This document shows positions 27,902-36,891 of a stretch of 64,000 bases of DNA, one piece after another. Position 1 is the first letter of the stretch; each line of letters begins with the position of its first letter. Source of the DNA: JBEIGE01 sp040382055. GTDB taxonomy: Bacteria > Pseudomonadota > Gammaproteobacteria > Burkholderiales > Burkholderiaceae_C. The stretch covers positions 124,001-188,000 of the forward strand of contig JBEIGE010000002.1 of assembly GCA_040382055.1 (NCBI GenBank), read 5' to 3'. The notes beneath the pieces are model-generated. The model was given only the letters and a program-made list of their open reading frames with translations. It had not been told where the DNA came from and searched no databases. Made by a program: the position numbers and the translations under genes.

Positions 27902-29008
27902 GTGCCTGATCTTTACATTGGTTTGATGTCGGGGACCTCCATGGACGGGGTAGATGGCGTAATTCTTGACGTTTCGGGTTCTCGGCCCACCGTTGTCCAA
28001 CATGCCTACGAGTCTTTTCCCAGACCGCTTTGCCTTGAGCTTCTTGAACTCAACACATCGGGGCCTGATGAATTGCACCGGGCCGCTCTCGCAGCAAATT
28101 CGCTTACCCGGATCTATGACCAAGTCGTCAAGCAGTTGCTTTATGCATCTGGCATCCAGGCTAGACAAGTTTGCGCCATAGGTGCCCATGGTCAAACGGT
28201 TCGCCATCGCCCCCAAGAATTTGACTGCATGGGTTACACGCTACAACTCAACAACCCTTCCCTTTTGGCTGAGCTCACTGGCATAGATGTGGTTGCGGAT
28301 TTCAGAACCAGGGATCTAGCCGCAGGTGGTCAAGGCGCACCACTGGTGCCGGCATTTCATCAAGCCATGTTCAGGAAGCAAGGTGAGGTTGTGGCTGTCT
28401 TGAATATCGGCGGCATTTCTAATCTGACGCTATTGGATGATCTCCATGTGATGGGCTTTGATTGTGGGCCGGGTAATGTTTTGATGGATCTTTGGTGCCA
28501 TCAACATACAGGTCACCCTTTTGACAAGAGCGGCTCATGGGCAGCGTCCGGTCAGATCAATCATCACCTGCTGTCTGCCCTGATGTCTGACGACTACTTT
28601 TCCAAAAAACCACCCAAGAGTACCGGGCGTGACCTTTTTAACGCAAGGTGGTTGTCGCGTCACCTTGATGCTTTCAAGCCACTTTTACCTGAGGATATCC
28701 AGGCAACTTTAACGGCTTTAACCGTCACAGCCTGCGCCAAAGATGTTTTGAACTACGCCCCTGAAGCAAGAACCTTGATTGTGTGTGGCGGCGGCGCTTT
28801 TAACAACTGTCTCATGCAAGGGTTGCAGGCTGCTTTGGCTCAGGTCCAAGTCATCCCTTCTGATGCACTCGGTTTGCCGGCGCTGCAAGTGGAGGCTGCA
28901 GCCTTTGCGTGGTTTGCTCAGAAAACAATGCTGAGGCAAACAGCCAGTCTAAAAAGCGTAACGGGCGCCAGTGGCGCCCGTATCTTGGGGGCTATTTACC
29001 CCGCTTAA
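27902..29008 (+). CDS. anmK: Anhydro-N-acetylmuramic acid kinase
   Basis: It phosphorylates and opens 1,6-anhydroMurNAc released during peptidoglycan turnover, feeding MurNAc-6-P recycling. The 368 residues start at a GTG with the family motif GLMSGTSMDGVDG, and the actin-like ATPase motifs NIGGISNLT and CGGGAFN follow. It lies 27 bases after the M23 peptidase on the same strand, a sensible wall-recycling pair. Confidence 0.95.
   Translation: MPDLYIGLMSGTSMDGVDGVILDVSGSRPTVVQHAYESFPRPLCLELLELNTSGPDELHRAALAANSLTRIYDQVVKQLLYASGIQARQVCAIGAHGQTVRHRPQEFDCMGYTLQLNNPSLLAELTGIDVVADFRTRDLAAGGQGAPLVPAFHQAMFRKQGEVVAVLNIGGISNLTLLDDLHVMGFDCGPGNVLMDLWCHQHTGHPFDKSGSWAASGQINHHLLSALMSDDYFSKKPPKSTGRDLFNARWLSRHLDAFKPLLPEDIQATLTALTVTACAKDVLNYAPEARTLIVCGGGAFNNCLMQGLQAALAQVQVIPSDALGLPALQVEAAAFAWFAQKTMLRQTASLKSVTGASGARILGAIYPA
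28961..28981. other. Strong hairpin inside the anmK 3' end
   Basis: A 9-bp GC-rich perfect stem (ACGGGCGCC/GGCGCCCGT) with a 3-base loop lies within the last 30 bases of anmK coding sequence, just before the convergent erpA gene. There is no T-tract, so a terminator function is unproven; it could also protect the mRNA end. Confidence 0.4.
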
Positions 29009-29022
29009 GACTCATTGCAGCT

Positions 29023-29388
29023 TCAGGTCGAGAAAGATGAACCACATCCGCAAGTCGACGTGGCATTTGGGTTCTTGATCACAAACTGAGCACCCTGCAG
29101 ATCTTCCTTGTAATCGATCTCTGCACCCAGCAGGTACTGGTAACTCATGGCATCGATCAGCAGGGATACGCCGTTCTTGGTCATGGTCGTATCGTCTTCG
29201 TTGGTCACTTCATCAAAGGTGAAACCATACTGGAATCCTGAACATCCACCGCCTTGCACAAAGACACGCAGTTTAAGTTCCGGGTTTCCTTCCTCCGCAA
29301 TCAGGTCAGCCACCTTGGCAGCTGCACTGTCGGTGAACACGATGGGGGTTGGCATTTCAGTCTGAATATTTTCTGCGACAGCACTCAT
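29023..29388 (-). CDS. erpA: Iron-sulfur cluster insertion protein ErpA
   Basis: A 121-residue A-type carrier delivering Fe-S clusters to apo-proteins. The three conserved Cys are in GGGCSGFQYG and STCGCGSSF. A GGAG lies before the ATG. The AT-rich stretch TATACTATTAT upstream in the 58-bp gap to bactofilin is a likely -10 region, so erpA probably has its own promoter. An IscR site could not be judged by eye. Confidence 0.96.
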   Translation of the reverse strand: MSAVAENIQTEMPTPIVFTDSAAAKVADLIAEEGNPELKLRVFVQGGGCSGFQYGFTFDEVTNEDDTTMTKNGVSLLIDAMSYQYLLGAEIDYKEDLQGAQFVIKNPNATSTCGCGSSFST

Positions 29389-29446
29389 GGAAGGCTCCGG
29401 AAAGTTGCATTAGGATAATAGTATAGCAATTCGCTCGGGAATTCGC

Positions 29447-29842
29447 TTATGGGTTGTTTGCCGCCAATTTGAGTGCGGGCTTTTCTTCTGATGAAGCTAC
29501 AGGTCGCAGCTGGCCCTCAATGATCGCTCCCTCGTGCATTTCAACTGCAATGTAGTGAACGTCACCTGTAATTCTGGCTTTAGGCTGGAGCTCCAACATC
29601 TGGCCCGCGAAGATAGGACCTTTCACGGTTCCGTTGACAATGACGTGGTCTGAATAAATTTGTCCAGTCACTGTGGCAGTTTCCGAAATCACCAAAATAC
29701 TCGGGTGCTCGTCATTGGCCCGGATATCGCCCATCACCTGACCGTCAATACGCAATCCGTCGGTGAACCTGATATTCCCTTCAATCTTGCTGCCGTAAGC
29801 GATCAGGCTCTTGATCGGTGGTTGTTTTCTCTTCTTGAACAT
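29447..29842 (-). CDS. Bactofilin (polymer-forming cytoskeletal protein)
   Basis: A 131-residue beta-helical bactofilin with the family core beginning SLIAYGSKIEGNIRFTDGLR and short hydrophilic tails. Bactofilins polymerise at the membrane and recruit wall enzymes, often working with M23 peptidases; one such peptidase is encoded about 1.6 kb away. It follows the DUF6776-like gene after 33 bases and is probably co-transcribed with it. Confidence 0.93.
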   Translation of the reverse strand: MFKKRKQPPIKSLIAYGSKIEGNIRFTDGLRIDGQVMGDIRANDEHPSILVISETATVTGQIYSDHVIVNGTVKGPIFAGQMLELQPKARITGDVHYIAVEMHEGAIIEGQLRPVASSEEKPALKLAANNP

Positions 29843-29875
29843 GATGAATCCTTAAATGGCAAACCGCTTGATGGG

Positions 29876-30604
29876 TTACAACTTGATTGATTGAGAAGCC
29901 TTGATCAAGGTACCGTTGGTAACTTTAGCAGACACCGATTTCACTTGCACTTGGGGTGGGAGTTCGAAAATACCCTGGGCACGCCCATACTGCTTGAATT
30001 TAAGGCTTTGACCGCCACCAGGAAGCGTGGCTGACCAGGGCTTTCCCGCTAAAAGACCACTGAACGTCAACTCAAGCAAGCCCGTGAATTCAGGCGCATC
30101 CTTGAGCGGTTGAATAACCAGAATCTGCCACTTAACTTCACGGCCGTTGTTAACCTCGGCCTGGAAACCGCGAATAGCCAGATTTTCCCCTCCAACTGCC
30201 GGGATCAATTTTTCAAAAAAAGCCAAATCCTCGCGCAGGACACGATTGTCAGCCTCAAGTTGCTTGCTGGAGGCCAGCAGACGCTCCTGATTTGCCTTTT
30301 CAGCGATTAACAAGGTGGTCGATGTATTGGCGACGGACTGTGCTTTATCTCTGTCTGCCTTCACCGTTTCAAGTTGTTGCAGGGTGTTGGCAAGTTCAAT
30401 CCGGATCTTGCTCAAATCATCCGAAGTGCCGCCTTCGATACCAGCAATATCTTTGCCGAACTCGAAGGCCCACAGACCAATCGCAGCGCAAATACCCAGA
30501 ACAAAAGCCAGCATGGCCCAGCGAAAAGGCCAGGGCAAAGAACTCCTGACGGCCATACGCGGAGCACTGATAGTCAAACGGCGGCGGAGTAGGCGAAATC
30601 TCAT
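29876..30604 (-). CDS. Conserved betaproteobacterial membrane protein with coiled coil (DUF6776-like)
   Basis: A 242-residue protein with one N-terminal transmembrane segment (WAMLAFVLGICAAIGLWAF), a long coiled coil (about 65-125, rich in Leu, Glu, Ala and Lys) and a C-terminal beta-rich domain. I recognise the architecture from genes beside bactofilins in betaproteobacteria but know no assigned function. By context it may anchor bactofilin or wall enzymes to the inner membrane (inference). Confidence 0.78.
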   Translation of the reverse strand: MRFRLLRRRLTISAPRMAVRSSLPWPFRWAMLAFVLGICAAIGLWAFEFGKDIAGIEGGTSDDLSKIRIELANTLQQLETVKADRDKAQSVANTSTTLLIAEKANQERLLASSKQLEADNRVLREDLAFFEKLIPAVGGENLAIRGFQAEVNNGREVKWQILVIQPLKDAPEFTGLLELTFSGLLAGKPWSATLPGGGQSLKFKQYGRAQGIFELPPQVQVKSVSAKVTNGTLIKASQSIKL

Positions 30605-30630
30605 GGGAAGCGAAGTCTATCAGCCGCCAA

Positions 30631-30670
30631 CAAGAAAGCCGGCAAAACAAAAGTTCTGCCGGCTTTCTTG
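30631..30670 (-). terminator. Rho-independent terminator after rplM-rpsI
   Basis: A 14-bp perfect stem (CAAGAAAGCCGGCA and its complement) with a 12-base loop sits 36 bases after the rpsI stop. The stem's outer end is A/T-rich on both sides, so it may terminate the ribosomal operon before the next gene starts at 30604. Confidence 0.8.
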
Positions 30671-30705
30671 ATGTAACAGCCTGGAAAGGTGTAACTTTTC
30701 TGAAG

Positions 30706-31098
30706 TTAACGTTTGCTGAACTGCTTGCGACGGCGAGCAGAGTGCAAACCAACCTTTTTACGCTCAACTTCACGGGCGTCACGGGTTACAAATCCCGCCT
30801 GGCTCAACATCGGCTTGAGTGAAGCATCGTAGTCAATCAGTGCGCGGGTAATGCCGTGGCGCACAGCACCGGCTTGCCCTGACTCACCACCACCGGCAAC
30901 GTTAACCATCACGTCAAAAGTCTCGGCGTGATTGGTCAGCAGCAATGGTTGCTTGCAAATCATGATCGAAGTAGCACGGCCAAAAAACTTTTGTATATCT
31001 TTGCCATTCACCACAATTTGGCCTGAGCCTTTTTTCAGAAACACACGCGCGACGCTGGATTTGCGGCGGCCAGTGCCATTGTTCCATTCACCGATCAT
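30706..31098 (-). CDS. rpsI: 30S ribosomal protein S9
   Basis: A 130-residue S9 with the motif GTGRRKSSVARVFL at the N-terminus and the basic tail SARRRKQFSKR reaching the ribosomal P site. The start overlaps the rplM stop by 4 bases, giving the usual rplM-rpsI operon. Confidence 0.98.
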   Translation of the reverse strand: MIGEWNNGTGRRKSSVARVFLKKGSGQIVVNGKDIQKFFGRATSIMICKQPLLLTNHAETFDVMVNVAGGGESGQAGAVRHGITRALIDYDASLKPMLSQAGFVTRDAREVERKKVGLHSARRRKQFSKR

Positions 31099-31565
31099 TT
31101 GGCGGCCTCTCTTTTGACTGCGTTGGCAGAAATGCCAGGAATGTCCAGAACCTTAGGCTGCTGGGCGGTGTGGGGATGCTCAGCGCCACCATAAACCTTG
31201 AGTTTTTTGATCATGGCGTAGCCAAGAGGGCCTTTGGGCAGCATGCCTTTGACGGCTTTTTCGAGGGCGCGCCCTGGAAATTTGCTTTGCATGTCACGGA
31301 AATTGGTCGAAGAAATTCCACCTGGATAACCTGAGTGACGGTAGTAAATCTTGTCCAGTGGCTTGGCACCAGTAACACGAAGCTGTGAGGCATTGATGAT
31401 GACGATAAAGTCACCGGTATCGACGTGAGGCGTGTAAATGGCTTTGTGTTTGCCGCGTAAACGGAGAGCAACTTCGCTGGCTACTCGTCCGAGGACCTTG
31501 TCGGTCGCGTCAATCACAAACCACTCGTGCACGACCTCAGCGGGTTTTGCGCTGAAAGTTGACAT
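31095..31565 (-). CDS. rplM: 50S ribosomal protein L13
   Basis: An L13 family protein of 156 residues, about 14 longer than E. coli L13 because of N- and C-terminal extensions. Conserved parts include WFVIDATDKVLGR, the GKHKA/GDFIVIINA core and YRHSGYPGG. The approximately 250-bp leader upstream carries the promoter described at 31748-31776; any L13 autoregulatory site within it was not identified. Confidence 0.97.
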   Translation of the reverse strand: MSTFSAKPAEVVHEWFVIDATDKVLGRVASEVALRLRGKHKAIYTPHVDTGDFIVIINASQLRVTGAKPLDKIYYRHSGYPGGISSTNFRDMQSKFPGRALEKAVKGMLPKGPLGYAMIKKLKVYGGAEHPHTAQQPKVLDIPGISANAVKREAAK

Positions 31566-31747
31566 GAGTTTTCTCTTCTAAATGAAGGGTTTGGCGGGCT
31601 CTTTTCCACGGTCGGCGTTCCTTCTATTCCAAGCCAGACGGGTTTAGGCGTCAAGTTCGGTGGGAATCTCTTAGGTGGGAATTGCTTGAGGTAGCAAGTA
31701 CTACAAACACTTCGCCGCGGAGCCACAAAAGCGCTGCGAAGCCCGCG

Positions 31748-31776
31748 ATTATACGAAACTGGCCCTGTTCGCGCAA
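31748..31776 (-). promoter_or_regulatory. Sigma-70 promoter of rplM-rpsI
   Basis: On the minus strand a perfect -10 TATAAT (31748-31753) lies 17 bases from a -35 TTGCGC (31771-31776). A GC-rich discriminator follows, as expected for stringently controlled ribosomal genes. It sits about 180 bases before rplM, so the leader is long. Confidence 0.78.
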
Positions 31777-31816
31777 ATCAGCTCAAAATGGCAAGCTACA
31801 GGGTTACCATCTCACC

Positions 31817-32716
31817 ATGTTCAGTTACCGACACGCCTTTCACGCAGGCAACCACGCCGATGTGCTCAAACACACAGTGCTTCTGGCCATTCTGAAGCAC
31901 CTGATTGAGAAAGAAACCGCCCTTACCGTTCTGGATACCCATGCTGGTGCTGGTTTGTACCGCCTTGACGGTGAATATGCAGAAACCAGTGGTGAAGCCG
32001 CCCAAGGTGTCGCCCGCCTGCTGACCAAACCGCAAACCGAAGGACAAGAAGCTCTTGCGCCGGCGCTGCAGGACTATGTGGACATGATTGCCAGTTTCAA
32101 CAACAAGGGAAGCCACAAGGTTTATCCTGGCTCACCCTTCATTATTCAGCGCCTCCTGCGGGACCGGGACAAACTCAAACTGTTCGAAATTCATCCGACA
32201 GATAGCAAAACTCTGGGTGCCAATATTGCCCAGCTTGAAGCCGGGCGACAAGTTGCCGTATTGCGCGAAGATGGCTTTGAGGGCATCAAGAAATTCCTGC
32301 CACCGCCGGTCAAACGTGCCCTGGTCTTATGCGACCCAAGCTATGAGATCAAGAGTGATTACGTACGCGTTTCAGACATGATCGCTGACGCACTGAAACG
32401 CTTTGCAACCGGCACCTATGTGGTTTGGTACCCCATTATTCCCAGGCCGGAGGCCCATGACTTGCCAAGAAAGTTGAAAACCTTGGCTACCAAGTTGGGG
32501 AAAGCCTGGTTACACGCCAGCTTGACGGTTAAATCAAGCAAGCTCACCACCGATGCCGCCGGAGAGACCGTCCGGCCCGGACTGCCAGCCAGCGGCATGT
32601 TTGTCATCAACCCGCCGCATACCCTGAAAGTCAAGCTTCAAGCGGCGCTGCCTCAAATGGTCAGCTTGCTGGGCCAGGACCGCAACGCAAGTTTCAACCT
32701 CGAATCAGGCGGCTGA
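31817..32716 (+). CDS. rlmJ: 23S rRNA (adenine(2030)-N6)-methyltransferase
   Basis: It methylates A2030 of 23S rRNA. The protein has 299 residues from ATG 31817 with the hallmark N-terminus MFSYRHAFHAGNHADVLKH; an upstream in-frame TTG would add unrelated sequence. The SAM motif DTHAGAGLY and catalytic-loop-like LCDPSYE (the usual D-P-P-[FY] position has Ser in place of the second Pro) are visible. That Pro-to-Ser change deserves note but the rest is intact. Confidence 0.92.
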   Translation: MFSYRHAFHAGNHADVLKHTVLLAILKHLIEKETALTVLDTHAGAGLYRLDGEYAETSGEAAQGVARLLTKPQTEGQEALAPALQDYVDMIASFNNKGSHKVYPGSPFIIQRLLRDRDKLKLFEIHPTDSKTLGANIAQLEAGRQVAVLREDGFEGIKKFLPPPVKRALVLCDPSYEIKSDYVRVSDMIADALKRFATGTYVVWYPIIPRPEAHDLPRKLKTLATKLGKAWLHASLTVKSSKLTTDAAGETVRPGLPASGMFVINPPHTLKVKLQAALPQMVSLLGQDRNASFNLESGG

Positions 32717-32830
32717 ACACCGTCTTTATGAGACGATGACCCAGCAGGACTCGTGTGTTTGATAAAGCTAGCGACAAAGTCAAATCCTGAACGGGCGCAC
32801 GCTGCAAACTGATCAACCCGCTTTAGCCGC

Positions 32831-33679
32831 CTAACCCGCTAAAAGCCCCATGCGTTTGCATATCTCCAGCGTTGACGCGCTCTGGTTCATGCTATAAAAA
32901 TGCAAAGCAGGGACACCGCCTGCACGCAGTTGCTCACACAGATCGGTGACCACATCCAGGCCAAAGGCTTTGATGGATGCCGTATCGTCACCAAACCCTT
33001 GCAAACGCAAACGAATCCAACGGGGAATTTCTGCACCGCAAGCATCGGAGAAACGCATCAACTGGGTCGAACTGGTGATTGGCATGATGCCGGGTACCAC
33101 CGGTGCGGTTACGCCTTGGGCATCGGCTTCTTCAACAAAACGGAAGTACGCGTCAGAGTTGAAAAAATACTGGGTGATAGCGCTATTGGCACCCGCTTTG
33201 ATCTTCTCAACATATGCCTTCAAATCGGATTCTGGTGATTTAGCCTGCGGATGCACCTCCGGGTATGCTGCCACCTCAATGAAAAAATCATCTCCGGTCT
33301 CGGCCCGGATGAATTCCACCAAATCGCGTGCGTATTGAAACTCACCACCGGCACCATAACCGCTAGGCAAATCGCCGCGCAGCGCAACTAAACGGCTGAC
33401 TCCCATAGATTTCAGGGTTGCCAGTTGCTCGCGCACAGTGGCTTTGGTTGCACCGATGCATGAGATGTGTGAGGCAGCAGGAACACCCTCAGACAAAATA
33501 TCGCGCACCGTTGAAAAAGTACCTTCCTGGGTAGATCCGCCTGCACCAAAGGTCACAGAACAGAACTCGGGCTTGAGTACATACAGCTGTTGCCGCACCA
33601 AACGCAAGCGCTCCACACCTTCCGGTGTTTTGGGAGGAAAAAACTCAATGCTGATCGGTAAATCGTTGGGATAGCGCAT
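32831..33679 (-). CDS. metF: 5,10-methylenetetrahydrofolate reductase
   Basis: An FAD enzyme that makes 5-methyl-THF for methionine synthesis. The 282 residues include the N-terminal SIEFFPPKT with the catalytic Glu, SVTFGAGGST and the FAD-binding region around LRGDLPSG. Last gene of the ahcY-tlyA-metF group downstream of the SAH riboswitch, which makes functional sense because both enzymes serve the methyl cycle. The stop is TAG. Confidence 0.96.
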   Translation of the reverse strand: MRYPNDLPISIEFFPPKTPEGVERLRLVRQQLYVLKPEFCSVTFGAGGSTQEGTFSTVRDILSEGVPAASHISCIGATKATVREQLATLKSMGVSRLVALRGDLPSGYGAGGEFQYARDLVEFIRAETGDDFFIEVAAYPEVHPQAKSPESDLKAYVEKIKAGANSAITQYFFNSDAYFRFVEEADAQGVTAPVVPGIMPITSSTQLMRFSDACGAEIPRWIRLRLQGFGDDTASIKAFGLDVVTDLCEQLRAGGVPALHFYSMNQSASTLEICKRMGLLAG

Positions 33680-33688
33680 GGATTTATC

Positions 33689-34519
33689 TTAAACAGGTTT
33701 GCTGGCGTGAATAAAAAATTCCCGGTTCCCGTCGCCTCCCGCGATGGGCGAATCGAACCAGGCGTGTACCTTCAGCCCCGCATCAGCGCAGGCATCGCGT
33801 AGGCGCTGTTCTACAAACAGATAGGAGGCAGCGTCACGCACGATGCCTCCCTTACCTACCTGCCCGGGTTGGAGTTCAAATTGGGGTTTGACCAAAGACA
33901 ACACCACGCCACCGGGTTTTAACAGTGCAACGATGGACGGCAACATCAGGGTCTGCGAGATGAAGGACACATCAATGACGGCCAGATCGAATGCGGGATC
34001 TTGCGGGGTTGGAAGTTCAGTGCCGTCTTCGCCCGCAAGATTCAAAGAAATACCGCTTTCATGCCAGCCAGGATAAGGGTTATCAGCTATCAAATCAGAA
34101 GCAACAAGTGACCGGGCATTAACGCCTTCAACACACCTCACGCGCGGATCATTGCGCAGACTGGGATGCAACTGGGCGCTCCCCACATCCACGCCAACCA
34201 CCGAAGTGGCTCCCGATTTGAGCAAACAATCCGTGAAACCACCGGTCGATTGGCCAACATCCAGGCAGGTCAAACCAACCACAGACAAACCCGACTGTTT
34301 GAGAGCGGCCTCCAGCTTGAGCCCGCCCCGGGACACATATCGGGCCTCAGAGTCGTCCAGAAGGCGCACCCGAGCACCTTCTGGAACCTCATCCCCATTC
34401 TTGACAATTCGACGCCAGGAATCGGCCTGCATCCACTCGACGCCATCTCCAATAAGACGCTGGGCCTGAGAGCGGGTGCTGGCCAGCCCACGCTGAACCA
34501 GCAATTGATCAATCCGCAT
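33689..34519 (-). CDS. tlyA: TlyA family rRNA 2'-O-methyltransferase
   Basis: A 276-residue protein with an N-terminal S4 RNA-binding domain (MRIDQLLVQRGLASTRSQA) and an FtsJ-like methyltransferase domain containing CLDVGQSTGGFTDCLL and VDVGSAQLH. Mycobacterial TlyA 2'-O-methylates 16S and 23S rRNA cytidines; older names call it a hemolysin. It lies between ahcY and metF, separated by 12 and 9 bases, so it probably belongs to the riboswitch-controlled transcript and would consume SAM. Confidence 0.92.
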   Translation of the reverse strand: MRIDQLLVQRGLASTRSQAQRLIGDGVEWMQADSWRRIVKNGDEVPEGARVRLLDDSEARYVSRGGLKLEAALKQSGLSVVGLTCLDVGQSTGGFTDCLLKSGATSVVGVDVGSAQLHPSLRNDPRVRCVEGVNARSLVASDLIADNPYPGWHESGISLNLAGEDGTELPTPQDPAFDLAVIDVSFISQTLMLPSIVALLKPGGVVLSLVKPQFELQPGQVGKGGIVRDAASYLFVEQRLRDACADAGLKVHAWFDSPIAGGDGNREFFIHASKPV

Positions 34520-34531
34520 AAACGCGGCAGA

Positions 34532-35980
34532 TCAGTAGCGGTAGGTGTCGGCCTTGTAGGGACCGGCTTTGCTCACACCAATGTAAGAAGCCTGCTCGTC
34601 GCTCAGCTCTGTGAGCATTGCGCCAACTTTTTTCAGGTGCAGACGCGCCACTTTTTCGTCCAGGTGCTTGGGTAGCACATAGACCTGTCCTGCCTTGTAC
34701 TCTTTGGTCTTGGTAAAGAGTTCAATCTGGGCAATGGTCTGGTTGGCAAAGCTGGATGACATGACAAAACTGGGGTGGCCGGTGCCACAACCCAGATTGA
34801 CCAGGCGGCCTTTGGCCAACAGGATGATGCGCTTGGAGGGCGTCTTGCCTTTGGCCGGGAAAATCACATGATCCACCTGGGGCTTGATTTCTTCCCACTT
34901 CAGCTTTTCCAGTGAGCTCACATCGATCTCGTTGTCGAAGTGGCCAATATTGCAAACGATGGCCTGGTCTTTCATGGCCGCCATGTGCTTGAAGGTAATG
35001 ACGTTCTTGTTGCCGGTGGCAGAAACAAAAATATCGGCCTTGTCAGCAGCCTATTCCATAGTGACAACCTTGTAACCTTCCATCGCAGCTTGCAAGGCGT
35101 TGATCGGATCGATCTCGGTCACCCAGACTTGCGCTGACAGGGCGCGCAGGGCCTGGGCCGAGCCCTTGCCCACATCGCCATAGCCAGCCACCACAGCCAC
35201 TTTGCCGGCGATCATCACGTCGGTCGCGCGCTTGATGGCATCGACCAAGGATTCACGGCAGCCATAGAGGTTGTCAAACTTGCTCTTGGTGACGGAGTCA
35301 TTCACATTGATGGCACGGAAAGCCAAGGTGCCCTTGGCTGACATTTCTTTCAAACGCAGAACACCGGTAGTGGTCTCTTCGGTCACGCCAATAATGTTTT
35401 TCAGGCGACGGCTATACCAGGTGGGATCAACCTTGAGCTTGGCACGGATTGAGCTGAAGAGGCAGATCTCCTCTTCGCTTCCGGGCTTGGACAGCACCTT
35501 GATGTCTTTCTCAGCACGCGCACCGAGGTGCATGAGTAATGTGGCATCGCCACCGTCGTCCAGAATCATGTTCGGGCCTTCGGTTTTGCTGCCTTTGGGG
35601 CCAAATTCAAAAATGCGGTGGGTGTAATCCCAGTAATCGGCGAGGGTCTCGCCCTTGTAGGCAAACACAGGCGTACCCTGGGCCACCAAGGCCGCGGCGG
35701 CATGGTCCTGGGTTGAGAAGATATTGCACGATGCCCAACGCACTTCAGCACCCAGGGCTTGCAGGGTTTCAACCAGAACGCCGGTCTGAATTGTCATGTG
35801 CAAAGAACCCGTGATGCGCGCACCTTTCAGGGGTTGCGCCTTTGCATACTCTTCACGAATAGCCATCAGGCCGGGCATTTCGGTCTCGGCAATGGTCAGC
35901 TCTTTGTGGCCCCACTGAGCCAGGCTCAGGTCGGCAATTTTGTAGTCTTCAACGTTCTTGGCAAATTTCAACACGCTCAT
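34532..35980 (-). pseudogene. ahcY: S-adenosylhomocysteinase interrupted by one in-frame TAG
   Basis: AhcY splits SAH into homocysteine and adenosine and keeps SAM methylation running. The whole frame (482 codons) is colinear with family proteins, including NMILDDGGDATLL, the NAD motif VAGYGDVGKG and the C-terminal KADTYRY. A single amber codon at 35051-35053 follows GYKVVTME, where homologues have Tyr in VVTMEYAADKADIF. Reading resumes without frame change at AADKADIFVSATGNK. The N-terminal product (309 residues) would lack the last part of the NAD domain and the C-terminal tail; the distal part has only an internal ATG at 34984. A GGAG precedes the ATG at 35980. It could be a true lesion, amber suppression or a sequence error. 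Confidence 0.9.
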
Positions 35981-36059
35981 GGTTCACTCCAAAAGAAATT
36001 GTGAGAACCACATTTCCGGGTGAAGCTTGCTAGAAGGCTCACACCACAGACATGTGGGT

Positions 36060-36127
36060 GAGCGTCGTTGGGTGCAGATAAGTTCCGAGCCTCATTCACT
36101 TTGCGTGAACTGCAACGCTCCTCGGAA
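36060..36127 (-). ncRNA. S-adenosylhomocysteine (SAH) riboswitch
   Basis: The minus strand shows the SAH riboswitch core: a TTCCGAG/CTCGGAA closing stem, the conserved GAGCGTTGC strand, an internal GTTCAC-loop-GTGAAT hairpin, and a downstream AACGACGCTC that can pair with GAGCGTT as the pseudoknot. This class activates ahcY expression when SAH accumulates, mainly in proteobacteria. It lies 80 bases before ahcY, just downstream of a -10 box. I recognised it by eye; a covariance-model search would confirm it. Confidence 0.88.
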
Positions 36128-36135
36128 TGGGCATG

Positions 36136-36165
36136 ATTATACAAACTGAAAATTTTGGGGTTGAA
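36136..36165 (-). promoter_or_regulatory. Promoter of the ahcY-tlyA-metF transcript
   Basis: A perfect -10 TATAAT (36136-36141) on the minus strand lies about 18 bases from a weak -35 TTCAAC (36160-36165). Initiation some 7 bases downstream would begin right at the SAH riboswitch, supporting both calls. Confidence 0.65.
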
Positions 36166-36234
36166 TCGACAACATAACCCCTTGAGCCTGGGTTTCAATG
36201 CCTGAATCCAGCGGTGCGTTGCAACAGTCGGGGA

Positions 36235-36732
36235 TTAGGCTTGCCTGCGCTGCGGCTCGCTCATGTGGAGAAATTTTGTCAGCAGGTCCCGCGGAGGCAC
36301 GACCGATATTGACTTGAGCATTTGACCCACATTCCCTCGGTGATAAGCGCCGTGGTTGATGACATGGTGAAGCATTTCCTCTCGGGTCATCGTTCCCGTA
36401 TCGCCGTCGGTGAACTTGAAGGCCACGCGTTCATCGAGTTCAGCGGATGTCGTTGTTGACACGTACTTTTCGTACCAACCGTCCGTTTCAGCCACGTTGA
36501 ACTGGAGTTCATCCACTTCTGGCGTTGACTCTGTGTTGGTTGAAGCATAAAGATGCTGCTCACCCACAAGATGGGCCTGGAAGATTTTGTCAACGACATA
36601 GATGTGATTGAGCATGCGAATTGCTGTGTGAAGCACATCAGCGTGATCTGCCTGAGGCACAGCGGCAACCGCGTTGTACAACTCACGGTTCGCAGAAGAC
36701 TTTTGAGCAAAGAGATATCTAAATGCGTTCAT
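36235..36732 (-). CDS. DinB family protein
   Basis: A 165-residue four-helix-bundle protein of the DinB/YfiT superfamily. Candidate metal-binding His are in LNHIYVVDKIFQAHL and HHVINHGAYHRGNV. Members include damage-inducible proteins of unknown role and thiol-dependent transferases; the substrate cannot be told here. It is the first of a run of small minus-strand accessory genes. Confidence 0.85.
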   Translation of the reverse strand: MNAFRYLFAQKSSANRELYNAVAAVPQADHADVLHTAIRMLNHIYVVDKIFQAHLVGEQHLYASTNTESTPEVDELQFNVAETDGWYEKYVSTTTSAELDERVAFKFTDGDTGTMTREEMLHHVINHGAYHRGNVGQMLKSISVVPPRDLLTKFLHMSEPQRRQA

Positions 36733-36891
36733 TGGTGGTTTGCTGTTTGGTTGGAATGGAATGCCTCACCAGTTGACATGATAGGCGGTGCCCTGCTTGA
36801 CGTGTGACGTCCTGCCTTATGTTGAATTGGGTTCCAGTATGCCAATACCCGCGACCAACGTTTTGCTTTTAGAAGTCCGGGCGAGCAGGAG

